Below are positions 1 to 8,437 of a stretch of 64,000 nt of DNA, piece by piece; position 1 is the first letter of the stretch; each line of letters starts with the position of its first letter. Made by a program: the position numbers and the translations under genes. The notes beneath the pieces were generated by a model. It saw only the letters and a program-made list of their open reading frames with translations. It was not told the origin of the DNA and searched no databases. Origin of the DNA: Nitrospirota bacterium (lineage in GTDB: Bacteria > Nitrospirota > Leptospirillia > Leptospirillales > Leptospirillaceae); assembly GCA_021806225.1 (NCBI GenBank), contig JAJZXW010000021.1, forward strand, positions 151,471-215,470, read 5' to 3'.

Positions 1-84
1 TCACGGACCCTTCCGGAGCATGACCAGGCCATCCGCCGGATCATGCGTGAGCGCCGGACAGAGGTGGACCGGAATAATCAATAA
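1..84 (+). CDS. C-terminal tail of an upstream gene (partial)
   Basis: The frame beginning at base 1 is open and stops at TAA 82-84, giving 27 residues that end in RNNQ. The segment is charged and helix-like, rich in Arg and Glu, as expected for a protein C-terminus, and it stops 30 bases before valS. The 5' part lies outside the window, so the family cannot be recognised. It could be a chance open frame, because 27 codons is short. Confidence 0.4.
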   Translation, partial: SRTLPEHDQAIRRIMRERRTEVDRNNQ

Positions 85-114
85 ATAACCCTATGAGCGA
101 AAGATGGACCCACA

Positions 115-2796
115 ATGAGTGAAAGCGACGTCCTGGATGGCATGCCGGAACCGGAAGAGGCCTCCGGCCTTCCGAAGCGGTTCGACTGGGAAAGGGTCGA
201 AGCCGAATCCCTTCTCCGGTGGGCGCAATCCCCCCCTGCCGCCTCTTCTGGCGGGGAGCCTTTTTCGATGGTGGTTCCCCCTCCCAACATCACCGGCCGT
301 CTTCATATGGGCCACGCCCTCAATCTGACGATTCAGGATGTGGCCGCCCGCTACCAGCGGCAGCGGGGATGCGAGGTCCTCTGGATTCCGGGGGTCGACC
401 ACGCGGGGATCGCCGCCCAGAATGTCGTCGAAAAGCAGCTCCGCGCAGAGGGGGTGGATTTCAAGAGCCTGGGGCGGGACGCTTTCGTGGAGCGGGTCTG
501 GCGCTGGAAGGAGTCGATCGGGTCCGGGATCCTGGAGCAGATCCGGCGTCTGGGAGCCTCTCTTTCCTGGGACCATGAGCGCTTCACGATGGATCAGGGG
601 TTTTCCCAGGCGGTCCGGGAGGTCTTCGTTCGCCTCTATGAGGCCGGGGCGCTCTACCGGGCGGAACGGATGATCCACTGGTGTCCCCGCTGTCTGACGG
701 CCCTTTCAGATGTGGAGGTGACTCATCTGGACCGGGAGGGGGAGCTCTTCACCGTCCGTTATGCGGATGCGGAGCGACCGGAAGAATCCCTGTCGGTGGC
801 GACGACCCGTCCTGAGACCGTGGTGGCCGATCTGGCCCTGGCGGTCCATCCGGAGGATGCGCGTTTCAAAGCGTGGGTGGGCCGACGGGTGAGGGTTCCC
901 ATGACCGACCGGATCATCCCGGTGATCGCGGATGCCTCCGTCGACCCAGAATTCGGGACGGGGGTCCTCAAGATCACGCCGAGCCATTCGATGATCGATT
1001 TCGAGATCGGTCAGCGCCATGCTCTCGGGACCCTGTCCGTCATGGACGAGAAGGGCGTCATGAACGCCATGGCCGGTCCCCTGTCGGGCCTTCCCCGGGA
1101 CAAGGCCCGGATCCGGGCGGCCGAGGTGCTCGAATCCGATGAGGTTCTCGTGCACCGGGAGCCCCACAGGAACGCCATCGGGGTCTGTTACCGGTGCCAG
1201 ACGGAGGTCGAACCCCGTCTCTCTCTCCAGTGGTTCGTCCGGATGGGCCCTCTGGCCTCCCGGGCCCGAGAGGCCGTCTCCTCCGGGAAAATCCGCTTCT
1301 TTCCGGAAGGATGGCAAAAGACCTATTACGAGTGGATCGACAACATCCGGGACTGGTGCGTTTCGCGCCAGATCTGGTGGGGCCACCGGATTCCGGCGTG
1401 GACCTGCCAGGATTGCCACCACCTCTCGGTGCTCCGGGAGGACCCTTCCGTCTGTCCGCAGTGCGGGGGGGCGAACCTCGTCCGGGACCCCGACGTCCTC
1501 GACACATGGTTCTCCTCGGCCCTGTGGCCCTTCGCGACGATGGGGTGGCCTGACGACACGCCGGATCTCCGGAGGTTCTACCCGACCAGCCTGTTGGTCA
1601 CCGGGTTCGACATCCTGTTTTTCTGGGTCGCCCGGATGATCATGATGGGACTCTACCTCACCGACCGCGTTCCCTTCCGGGACGTCTACATCCATGCCCT
1701 GGTCCGGGACGAGTTCGGTCAGAAGATGACCAAGAGCCGGGGAAATGTGGTCGATCCCCTGGAGCTCATGGAACGCTTCGGAACCGACGCCTTCCGTCTT
1801 TCCCTGGCCCTTCTGGCCACGCCCGGCCGGGACATCCGTCTCTCGGTCGAGCGGGTGGAGGCGGCCCGGAACTTCGTCTCGAAACTCTGGAGCGCCTTTC
1901 GCTACATTTCCCTGGTCGTCCCCCCCGGGACGAGGCCGCTTGCCGATCCGGCCTCTTGCCGGGGAATCGCGAACCGGTGGATTCTCTTCGAGCTCGGCCG
2001 TCTCGAGGCCGACTATGCGAAGGCCATGGAGTCCTACCGCTACGACGAAGGAGCCCTCCTGGTCTATCGCTTCACCTGGACCCTGTTCTGCGACTGGTAT
2101 CTCGAGGCCACGAAGGTCGACTTCGAGAGGGATCCCGCCGACCCTCTTCGGGAGGAGACCGCCCGGACGCTCCTCACTGTGGGATCGATCCTGCTCGACC
2201 TGGCCCAACCGCTGATGCCTTTCGTGACGGAGGAGCTCTCCCGGCTTTTCGGGTTCGCCAACCGCTGTGCGGGCCATGCTCCGCAGGGGCCTTTTCTGGC
2301 GGGTCTGACCCCTTCCGAGTGGGGGGAACCCTTCGAGCGCATCCGGGCCATCATCGGGTCGGTGCGCCAGACGCGAAGCGTCATGAAGATCCCTCCGACC
2401 CAAGAAATTCCTGCCTTCCTGGTCCAGTCCTCCCGGGACGCGGGAGATCCCGGGACCCTCTGGCCCTTCCTTGCGCGTCTCGGACGCCTCACCCGCTCCG
2501 GCGACCCCGCTCTCGGGGGTATCCGCGCCCCCTTCCGGGACGGATACCTGGTTCTGGGGCTCGAGGGGCTGGTCGACTTTTCCCGAGAGGTCGACCGTCT
2601 GGAGCGGGAGATCGAGAAAACCGCGGGCAAGATTGCCGAAATCTCGGGTCGGCTGGGACGGGAGGACTTCGTCCGGAAGGCCCCCCCCGAGGTGGTGGAA
2701 AAGGACCGTGCCCAGGTCGTCGCTCTCGAGGAGGACAGGAAGGGGCTTGAGGTTGCCCTCCAGCAGGTCCGGACCTTTCTCGGGGACCAGCCGTGA
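115..2796 (+). CDS. valS: Valyl-tRNA synthetase
   Basis: This cytosolic class I aminoacyl-tRNA synthetase charges tRNA-Val with valine and edits mischarged threonine. The protein is 893 residues, a normal ValRS length. The nucleotide-binding HIGH-type motif appears as HMGH at residues 64-67, just after PPPNITG, and the KMSKS loop appears as KMTKS at 537-541. The editing (CP1) domain lies between them. The last 70 residues form the charged coiled-coil arm typical of bacterial ValRS. An in-frame TGA at 94-96 leaves ATG 115 as the first possible start, although its Shine-Dalgarno is weak. The stop overlaps the GTG of nadC, so the two are probably cotranscribed. Confidence 0.97.
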   Translation: MSESDVLDGMPEPEEASGLPKRFDWERVEAESLLRWAQSPPAASSGGEPFSMVVPPPNITGRLHMGHALNLTIQDVAARYQRQRGCEVLWIPGVDHAGIAAQNVVEKQLRAEGVDFKSLGRDAFVERVWRWKESIGSGILEQIRRLGASLSWDHERFTMDQGFSQAVREVFVRLYEAGALYRAERMIHWCPRCLTALSDVEVTHLDREGELFTVRYADAERPEESLSVATTRPETVVADLALAVHPEDARFKAWVGRRVRVPMTDRIIPVIADASVDPEFGTGVLKITPSHSMIDFEIGQRHALGTLSVMDEKGVMNAMAGPLSGLPRDKARIRAAEVLESDEVLVHREPHRNAIGVCYRCQTEVEPRLSLQWFVRMGPLASRAREAVSSGKIRFFPEGWQKTYYEWIDNIRDWCVSRQIWWGHRIPAWTCQDCHHLSVLREDPSVCPQCGGANLVRDPDVLDTWFSSALWPFATMGWPDDTPDLRRFYPTSLLVTGFDILFFWVARMIMMGLYLTDRVPFRDVYIHALVRDEFGQKMTKSRGNVVDPLELMERFGTDAFRLSLALLATPGRDIRLSVERVEAARNFVSKLWSAFRYISLVVPPGTRPLADPASCRGIANRWILFELGRLEADYAKAMESYRYDEGALLVYRFTWTLFCDWYLEATKVDFERDPADPLREETARTLLTVGSILLDLAQPLMPFVTEELSRLFGFANRCAGHAPQGPFLAGLTPSEWGEPFERIRAIIGSVRQTRSVMKIPPTQEIPAFLVQSSRDAGDPGTLWPFLARLGRLTRSGDPALGGIRAPFRDGYLVLGLEGLVDFSREVDRLEREIEKTAGKIAEISGRLGREDFVRKAPPEVVEKDRAQVVALEEDRKGLEVALQQVRTFLGDQP

Positions 2797-3674
2797 TCGG
2801 CGGGCTGCTTCCCTCCGCGGTCGACCGGGCCCTGGCCGCCTTTCTGGAGGAGGATCTTCCCGAAGGGGATCTGACTAGCCGCCTCTTCTTTTCGGATCCC
2901 GCCTCGAACCGGAGTGCCGAGGCGGTCCTCGTGGCCGAGGAGCCGGGAATTCTGGCGGGAACCCCCTTCGCGGGCCGTGTTTTTGCCCTTCTCGGCGGAA
3001 CCGTGTCGATCGACTGGAAGGTTCCCGAAGGGGGTGGGGTCGGGGAGGGAGAGCTCCTGGGCCACCTCTCCGGCCCTCTTCTGGAACTTCTGTCGGGGGA
3101 AAGGCTCTGTCTCAACCTTTTGAAGCATCTCTCGGCGATTGCGACGACCACCCGGCGCTATGTGGAGGCTGCCCGGGAGAACCGTCCCCCGGGGATGCGC
3201 CCACTCCGGATCACCGAGACCCGCAAAACCCTCCCCGGCCTCCGGCTCTTCCAGAAATATGCCGTTCGGGTCGGTGGCGGCGTCTCCCACCGCTCCTCCC
3301 TCTCATCCGGGATCCTGATCAAGGACAACCATATCGTGGGGGTCGGTTCGGTCACCCGGGCCCTCCGTCTGGCCCGGGAAAAGGCCCCCCATCCCTACCG
3401 GATCGAAATCGAGGTCGACACGCCGGAGCAGGCCCTGGAGGCTGTCGCCGAAGGTGCGGAGATCCTCCTGCTCGACAACATGGGCGTTCCCCTGTTGGCC
3501 GATCTGGTGCCACGATTGCGCGCAACGCGGCCGAACGTTCTCCTGGAGGTCTCCGGGGGACTGACGGTCGAAAAGGTCCGGGAGCTCTCGGGGCTCGACA
3601 TCGATCTCTGTTCGGTGGGGGCGCTGACCCATTCTCCCGGCGACCTCTCGCTCCGTCTGGATTTTCTCGGATGA
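2793..3674 (+). CDS. nadC: Nicotinate-nucleotide pyrophosphorylase (quinolinate phosphoribosyltransferase)
   Basis: The enzyme converts quinolinate and PRPP to nicotinate mononucleotide, CO2 and pyrophosphate in de novo NAD synthesis. The 293-residue protein has the family signature ETRKTLPGLR followed by the GGG..HR segment, and an ILIKDNH block that lines the active site. A C-terminal alpha/beta barrel strand series includes LEVSGGLT. The GTG start at 2793 overlaps the valS TGA by four bases, and the stop overlaps birA in an ATGA junction, which indicates translational coupling across valS-nadC-birA-coaX. Confidence 0.96.
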   Translation: MIGGLLPSAVDRALAAFLEEDLPEGDLTSRLFFSDPASNRSAEAVLVAEEPGILAGTPFAGRVFALLGGTVSIDWKVPEGGGVGEGELLGHLSGPLLELLSGERLCLNLLKHLSAIATTTRRYVEAARENRPPGMRPLRITETRKTLPGLRLFQKYAVRVGGGVSHRSSLSSGILIKDNHIVGVGSVTRALRLAREKAPHPYRIEIEVDTPEQALEAVAEGAEILLLDNMGVPLLADLVPRLRATRPNVLLEVSGGLTVEKVRELSGLDIDLCSVGALTHSPGDLSLRLDFLG

Positions 3675-4528
3675 GAGCCGGGAGAGCGGAGCGGTTCCGG
3701 AGGCTTCGCTCCGATCCGCCGGTGTTTTTCGCCCGGGAGCTCGTCTCCACGAACGACACGCTCGCAGGATGGGTTTCGGAGGGCCGCGCCCCACAAGGGG
3801 CGGCCCTTCTGAGCGCCCTCCAGACCGGTGGCCGTGGCCGGCCTGGCCACCGCTGGCATTCCCGGAGGGGGGATCTCACGATGAGCCGATGGATCCACCC
3901 CGGTGAGGAGATCCGGATCGGGGTCTCCGGCCTCCCCCTGGCCGTCGCCGCCGCCATTCTTCTGACCCTCGACGCCCTGGGAGTCCGGGGTACCTTCTGG
4001 AAATATCCCAACGACCTGTATGCCCTTATGTCTTCGGCGGAGCCGGCGGGGGGGGTCGGTAAACTCGGCGGCCTTCTGGTCGAGCCGGTGCGCGATGCGG
4101 CCGGAGTTCCGGCCGGCTGGATTGCGGGCATCGGACTCAATCTCCGTCCCATCCCGGAAGAGCCGGACCCCCGGGACGCCCGGTCCGGAGGGCCGGAGAT
4201 GAAGCCGGCCAGTCTTGCCGGGCTCACCGGTCCGGAGGGCCGCGCCTTGGGTCCACTGGCTCTGGCCGAACGTCTTACACGAACCCTCGGGACTCTTCTG
4301 GCCCGAGCCACTCCCGGGGAAGTCCGGACCATTCTCGACGAGAGGCTTCTCTGGAAAGACCGCTGGGTTGTCTACTCCCTCCATGGACAATCCGGGATCG
4401 CGAGGATCGAGGGCCTGGAAGCGGACGGGTCGCTCCGGGTGCGGGAAGAGAGCGGAAGGATAGGCCGCCTCGGACCCGCCATACGGAATCTGCGGCCTGT
4501 TTCGGTCGAGGGGGGGCAGGGTGGTTAG
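3671..4528 (+). CDS. birA: Biotin--[acetyl-CoA-carboxylase] ligase
   Basis: This protein activates biotin with ATP and attaches it to the biotin carboxyl carrier protein. At 285 residues it matches the monofunctional class: it starts directly in the catalytic domain and has no N-terminal winged-helix repressor domain. The biotin/AMP site motif is visible as QTGGRGRPGHRWHS near residue 50, and the conserved KWPND block is present as KYPND. A short SH3-like C-terminal domain follows. The ATG overlaps the nadC stop, and its own stop lies inside the coaX start region. Without the helix-turn-helix it probably does not regulate biotin genes itself. Confidence 0.93.
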   Translation: MRAGRAERFRRLRSDPPVFFARELVSTNDTLAGWVSEGRAPQGAALLSALQTGGRGRPGHRWHSRRGDLTMSRWIHPGEEIRIGVSGLPLAVAAAILLTLDALGVRGTFWKYPNDLYALMSSAEPAGGVGKLGGLLVEPVRDAAGVPAGWIAGIGLNLRPIPEEPDPRDARSGGPEMKPASLAGLTGPEGRALGPLALAERLTRTLGTLLARATPGEVRTILDERLLWKDRWVVYSLHGQSGIARIEGLEADGSLRVREESGRIGRLGPAIRNLRPVSVEGGQGG

Positions 4529-5333
4529 TCCTGGGCGCGGCATCACGATCAAGGTCGGCCTCTCCCGGATATCGGTCGCCCTGCACGAAGAGGGCAGGAT
4601 TCTCCGGATGCGCACCCGAAAGACGCCCCCCCCGGGCGAAGCCGCGCAGTTGCTCCCCTTTTTTTCCGGTCTCTGGCCCGATTTGTCGGAGAAAGACCTT
4701 TCGGCGGCCCTGGTCTGCGTCGTCCCTGATCTTTCCGGACCGGTCTCGACCCTTTGGAAGGAACGGTCGGGCCAGCTTCCGGAGCATTTCAATCTCTCGG
4801 GAGCTCCCTTTGCGGTGGGCTACCGTCCTCCGGAAAAACTCGGAGCGGACCGGGGCGCTGCCGTCTGGGGGGTCCTCGTCCGATTTGGAAGGGCCCTGGG
4901 CTCCGCCTTCATGGTCGCCGATTTCGGGACCCATACGGTCACCACCGTCTGCTGCGGGGGACGGCTTCTGGGAGGGGCGATCCTTCCGGGCCTCTTTCTC
5001 ATGGAGGGGAGCCTGGGAGCGGGACGGGTCGACCTTTCAGGGGGAGGCCGTCTTCTGGACAGGGAGCGTCTCACCCAATGCCGGGCTCTGGGACGCTCAA
5101 CGGGGGACAGTGTTTTCTCGGGAGTGGTTCTGGGCAGCGTCCTGGCTGTAGAGGGCCTCGGAAGGAGAGCGGAGGAGGAGCTGGGAGTCCCCCTCCGGCT
5201 TGTTCTGACCGGCGGGCTGGCTCCCGTCGTGGCTCCGCTCTTCAGATCGGAGGCTCTTGCGAATCGCCAGGCGGTTCACTATGGGGCGTGGAGCTTTCTT
5301 TCGGGAAATCGGGACCGCTTTCCGGAGAGCTGA
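4521..5333 (+). CDS. coaX: Type III pantothenate kinase-like protein with degenerate N-terminal motif
   Basis: The family phosphorylates pantothenate in the first step of coenzyme A synthesis. Length (270 residues) and order suit CoaX, including the GADRG block near residue 110, ADFGTHT in the acetate-kinase-type fold, and the following LLGGAILPGL motif. The usual N-terminal phosphate-binding DxGNT is replaced by KVGLS, so the key Asp and Asn are missing. The protein may be inactive, use another residue, or have a changed role. GTG 4521 is used because the frame overlaps the birA stop. Its 3' end is overlapped by a minus-strand small gene. Confidence 0.8.
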   Translation: MVSPGRGITIKVGLSRISVALHEEGRILRMRTRKTPPPGEAAQLLPFFSGLWPDLSEKDLSAALVCVVPDLSGPVSTLWKERSGQLPEHFNLSGAPFAVGYRPPEKLGADRGAAVWGVLVRFGRALGSAFMVADFGTHTVTTVCCGGRLLGGAILPGLFLMEGSLGAGRVDLSGGGRLLDRERLTQCRALGRSTGDSVFSGVVLGSVLAVEGLGRRAEEELGVPLRLVLTGGLAPVVAPLFRSEALANRQAVHYGAWSFLSGNRDRFPES

Positions 5334-5434
5334 TTGCTGGGCGCTGGTTTGACGATCAGATAGACAAGAGCCGTTGTCATGAGGAAACCGAGGATGCTGA
5401 GAAGACCAAAAAGAAGAGGAATGATGGTGTCCAT
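5279..5434 (-). CDS. Small single-pass membrane protein (51 aa)
   Basis: The ORF track gives a longer 64-residue version, but the ATG at 5434 is preceded at ideal distance by AAAGGAGG, a near-perfect Shine-Dalgarno on the minus strand. The product has a hydrophobic helix at about residues 3-28 and a basic, Arg/Lys-rich C-terminal tail. It ends inside coaX, overlapping that gene by 55 bases in convergent orientation. It is transcribed away from the HlyD/TolC pair. Small proteins such as AaeX accompany some HlyD-type efflux adaptors, but no family match can be claimed. Function is unknown. Confidence 0.6.
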   Translation of the reverse strand: MDTIIPLLFGLLSILGFLMTTALVYLIVKPAPSNQLSGKRSRFPERKLHAP

Positions 5435-5873
5435 GGGAGACCTCCTTTCAAAGGACTCTTCGGAGAAATCCAAAAATTCTTGAGCCTATGACAGAGATCA
5501 TGGTCCGTTTCGTCCCCGGGTGGAAAAATGAAGGCTTTGGGAGGTTCCTGTTCCGGGGCCGGGGGGGGTGGATCTTTGATCTGCGGCATGCTAAGATGCC
5601 TTGGCCAGATTCTCTGGCGGCGATGGGGTTCGCCTGTCCCTGTCCGTTTAGGACAGGGTGATGACTCCTACCATGGGTGGACAGGCACGCGTATGGTGGG
5701 AATCGATCCGGATCCTGTCGGTGGACAGCTGTCCGGTTCAGACCCTGCCCGAATTTCCCTCCTCCGCAACGCGTCTCTCTCCAGCCACCATTGATGAACG
5801 GACAACTTCTCCGGGGTTCCTCCGTACGCGGCGACCCGGATGAACCTGTTGATGTGTGCCGGAGAAAATTCCG
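5435..5873. other. Long divergent control region between small membrane ORF and HlyD gene
   Basis: These 439 bases hold no convincing gene; the ORFs listed here are short and overlap in all frames. The region contains the cluster of GGACAG/CTGTCC hexamers annotated separately and lies between two divergently transcribed genes, so it is best read as promoter and operator DNA. I could not pick out a convincing -35/-10 pair. Confidence 0.5.
5634..5734. promoter_or_regulatory. Cluster of GGACAG/CTGTCC half-sites (candidate operators)
   Basis: Six perfect copies of the hexamer occur in 101 bases: CTGTCC at 5634 and 5640, and GGACAG at 5651, 5679 and 5723, with CTGTCC at 5729. They build an inverted repeat with 8-base arms (CCCTGTCC / GGACAGGG, 5-base spacer, 5638-5658) and a 12-base perfect palindrome GGACAGCTGTCC (5723-5734). 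No T-run follows the inverted repeat on either strand, so a terminator is unlikely. The position before an efflux adaptor gene suggests a repressor or activator array. Confidence 0.5.
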
Positions 5874-6821
5874 ATGGCCGAGACTCCTGAAAATGGACCG
5901 TCCCTCCGCTCCTGGAGGGTTCTCGTTCCCCTGGTCGGACTCCTCGGGACCCTCCTTTGGGGAGTCGATGTCCTGCAGGACCACGCGCGCTACGTCCGGT
6001 CGGTCGACTGCTATGTCCAGGGCAAGATCACCCTGGTCTCGTCCCCGGTCGGAGGGAGGCTCCTCGACCTGAAGGTCAACGAGGGCGATCCCGTCCGCTT
6101 CGGTGAGCTGATCGCCACCATCGACACCACCGGCGACCGGTACAACAGGCGGCACGACTCTTCCGGGAACCTCTCCCCTTACCGGACCCTTGAGCGCGAC
6201 CTGGCCCAGGAGGTCAGGATCGAGCGGGAGATGGCCGACGCCCGGGATCATTACCATCGGGGGCGGGATCTTCTCAAGAGCCGTTTCATCTCGGCCCAGG
6301 ATCTCGAGGATCTCGAAACTACCTATCGAAAGAAGATGGCCCAGCTCGCCGAGATCCACCGCCTCGTCGATGCTGACCGGGAGGCGCTGGCCATCTCCGA
6401 GGTTCATCCGCGTAACCGCACCGTCTTCGCCTCCATTGCAGGACAGGTTGCCCAGAGGCTCGTGAATCTTGGTGAAACGGTCCGTCCCAACCAGCCTCTG
6501 GTCAGCATCATCGATGCCAGAAGCCGGGAGAGCCTCTGGCTCGATGCCTATCTCCGGGAGACCCAGGTATGGAAGGTCCATGCCGGACAGAAGGTCAGGA
6601 TCCGCATCGACGCCTTTCCGCGCCTCCGCTTCACGGGAAGAGTTCTGGAGTTCATACCCGCCGCGAGCCAGGCCTTCGCCCTCCTTCCGACCCAGAATGC
6701 AGCCGGCACCTTCGTGAAGGTCGTCCAGAGAATCCCGGTCAGAATCGTCTTCGACGACCTGAAGGGACAGGCGATCTTCCCCGGCATGTCGGCCGAGGTG
6801 GCCATTGTCCGCAAGAGCTGA
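5874..6821 (+). CDS. HlyD/EmrA-family membrane fusion protein
   Basis: This periplasmic adaptor protein links an inner-membrane transporter to an outer-membrane channel. One N-terminal transmembrane helix (about residues 10-30) is followed by the half-lipoyl segment with the pattern SPVGGRLLDLKVNEGD. A coiled-coil hairpin covers about residues 90-170, then come a second lipoyl half (ASIAGQVAQRLVNLGETV) and a beta-barrel with GQKVRIRIDAFP. This order is typical of EmrA/AaeA. ATG 5874 has GGAG at good distance, whereas the track start GTG 5856 does not. The gene overlaps the TolC-like gene by 17 bases. No inner-membrane transporter lies beside it. Confidence 0.88.
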   Translation: MAETPENGPSLRSWRVLVPLVGLLGTLLWGVDVLQDHARYVRSVDCYVQGKITLVSSPVGGRLLDLKVNEGDPVRFGELIATIDTTGDRYNRRHDSSGNLSPYRTLERDLAQEVRIEREMADARDHYHRGRDLLKSRFISAQDLEDLETTYRKKMAQLAEIHRLVDADREALAISEVHPRNRTVFASIAGQVAQRLVNLGETVRPNQPLVSIIDARSRESLWLDAYLRETQVWKVHAGQKVRIRIDAFPRLRFTGRVLEFIPAASQAFALLPTQNAAGTFVKVVQRIPVRIVFDDLKGQAIFPGMSAEVAIVRKS

Positions 6822-8172
6822 CCGCCTTCCCGCTCCGCTGATCGGGGGGACTCTTGCCCTCTGGACAGGGATCCTGATCGTCCTTCTTCCTCTCCGGGCC
6901 GTCAAGGCGGCCGAGGAGGGGGTTCCCGTCGACCGGAAAACGGTCGTTCAGGCGGCCCTCGCTTCCCACCCGCTCGTCTCCATCGCCTATGCTCGTTCCC
7001 GGGCCCAGACCGAAAAGGTGGGGGTGGCCCTGGCCGATTACTATCCCCATCTGACCCTCTCTCTTGACCAGCTTTTCCTCAATTCAGCCTTTGTCGGAGG
7101 CGTCTTCCCGGACTACCAGCCCATCGCGCCCGAGATGCTGAATCCCACCCTGACCCAGGACATCACCACCTTCGGCCGGCGCCATTACCGGATCAGGGCG
7201 GAACGCTTCCTTCTCCGGAGCCGGAAAGAGGAGCTCGCCGAGGCCCGCCTCGCGGTCTCGTTCCGGGCCAACCTGGCCTACGACCAGCTGGCGATGTTCG
7301 AGCACCTCGTCCGGGGGGCCCGCAAAAATGAGGAAGATGCCGCGCTCCATTTGCGGATGGCACAGGAACGACTGGCCCGAGGATTTGGAGTCGTCACCGA
7401 CGTCACCATGGCCCGACTGCTCCTCGAAAAGACCCGCCTTGCACGGATTCGCCAGGAAAATGCCCTCGAGAAGGCCCGGGCCGACCTGGTCTACGCCATG
7501 GGGAGAGAAGCGCCGGTCCCCTACCGGACGGACGGCTCCCCCCGTCAACCGGGACCCGACTGGCCGTTGAGCGAGCTGACCGCTTTCGCCCTGCGTCATC
7601 GTCCCCTGATCCTGGCGGCCCGGGCCAGGGACCGGGAGTCGGAAAACCGGGTCGACGAGGTCCGGACCCGCAACTATCCCCACCTCTCCCTCTTTGCCCA
7701 GGGCTTCCTTCTGTGGGGGGTCCCGCCGACGATCTCGGGCGCTCCTCCCGGTTCGGGAGGGCTGGGGCTCTTCCTTCCGACCTTCCAGAGCGGACTCGCC
7801 CTGTCGGTTCCGATTTTCGTGGGGGGCGAGATCCTCCACGACACGGAGCGGGCCCGCATGGAGGCGAAAAAAGAGTCGGAGAAGACCCGTCTCGTGCGGC
7901 TTCGCATCATCCGGAACGTCCGGAAGCTCTTCGACGATCTCGAGACGCAACGGGAGACCCTGGCGCTGGACCAAGTCCGCTATGCCCATGCGCAGGAAAA
8001 TCAGCGTCTTGTGGAACGGCGGTTCGCCCGGGGACTGGTAGACGGGGTGACGGCAGTCGACGCCGAGACGGAGGTCCTGACCAGCCGTGAACGCCTGATC
8101 GCGGACCGCTTCCGGCTTTCCATGATCCAGGACGGACTCGACCGCGAGATCGGATACCCGAGGGATTTCTGA
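6805..8172 (+). CDS. TolC-family outer-membrane efflux protein
   Basis: TolC-type proteins form trimeric outer-membrane channels with long periplasmic helices. The 455-residue product starts at TTG 6805 inside the end of the adaptor gene. It has a hydrophobic signal segment ending near VKAAEEG, then two similar halves rich in heptad-like alpha-helix (for example SHPLVSIAYARSRAQTEKV and the corresponding HRPLILAARARDRESENRV). Short beta segments separate them (YYPHLTLSLDQ, NYPHLSLFAQG). This internal duplication is the hallmark of the outer membrane efflux family. It should work with the preceding HlyD protein; the substrate cannot be inferred. Confidence 0.9.
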   Translation: MSARADRLPAPLIGGTLALWTGILIVLLPLRAVKAAEEGVPVDRKTVVQAALASHPLVSIAYARSRAQTEKVGVALADYYPHLTLSLDQLFLNSAFVGGVFPDYQPIAPEMLNPTLTQDITTFGRRHYRIRAERFLLRSRKEELAEARLAVSFRANLAYDQLAMFEHLVRGARKNEEDAALHLRMAQERLARGFGVVTDVTMARLLLEKTRLARIRQENALEKARADLVYAMGREAPVPYRTDGSPRQPGPDWPLSELTAFALRHRPLILAARARDRESENRVDEVRTRNYPHLSLFAQGFLLWGVPPTISGAPPGSGGLGLFLPTFQSGLALSVPIFVGGEILHDTERARMEAKKESEKTRLVRLRIIRNVRKLFDDLETQRETLALDQVRYAHAQENQRLVERRFARGLVDGVTAVDAETEVLTSRERLIADRFRLSMIQDGLDREIGYPRDF

Positions 8173-8262
8173 CTGCTGAATATGCGCTTTTGAGAGCGAC
8201 CCTTTTCGGGGCGGAAAACGAGATTTCCCGAGGCGCTTCCTCTCCAGAAACGATTGTCCGGC

Positions 8263-8291
8263 TTGCCTTTCTTCTCCCGTTTGCGTATGAT
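8263..8291 (+). promoter_or_regulatory. Sigma-70-type promoter for mdh
   Basis: TTGCCT at 8263-8268 and TATGAT at 8286-8291 are separated by 17 bases. The predicted start point is near 8298, leaving a leader of about 140 bases before mdh. The 265-base gap between the tolC-like gene and mdh otherwise holds no gene. Confidence 0.6.
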
Positions 8292-8437
8292 CCTAAGCAC
8301 TCGTGTGTCGGATCCCTGAGGGTCTGAGTGATACCTCCGGATGGCCCAGCCGTTCCGGGAAGGCCCTTACGCCTTCACGTCAAGAAAAACCGGACGGATC
8401 ATGTCCACGCCTTCCGGAAGGAATGAAGGAGAGTTTT

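Noticed and set aside
5638-5658. Inverted repeat as a terminator of coaX
   Set aside because: No T-run follows on either strand, and it lies 300 bases after coaX among further copies of the same hexamer.
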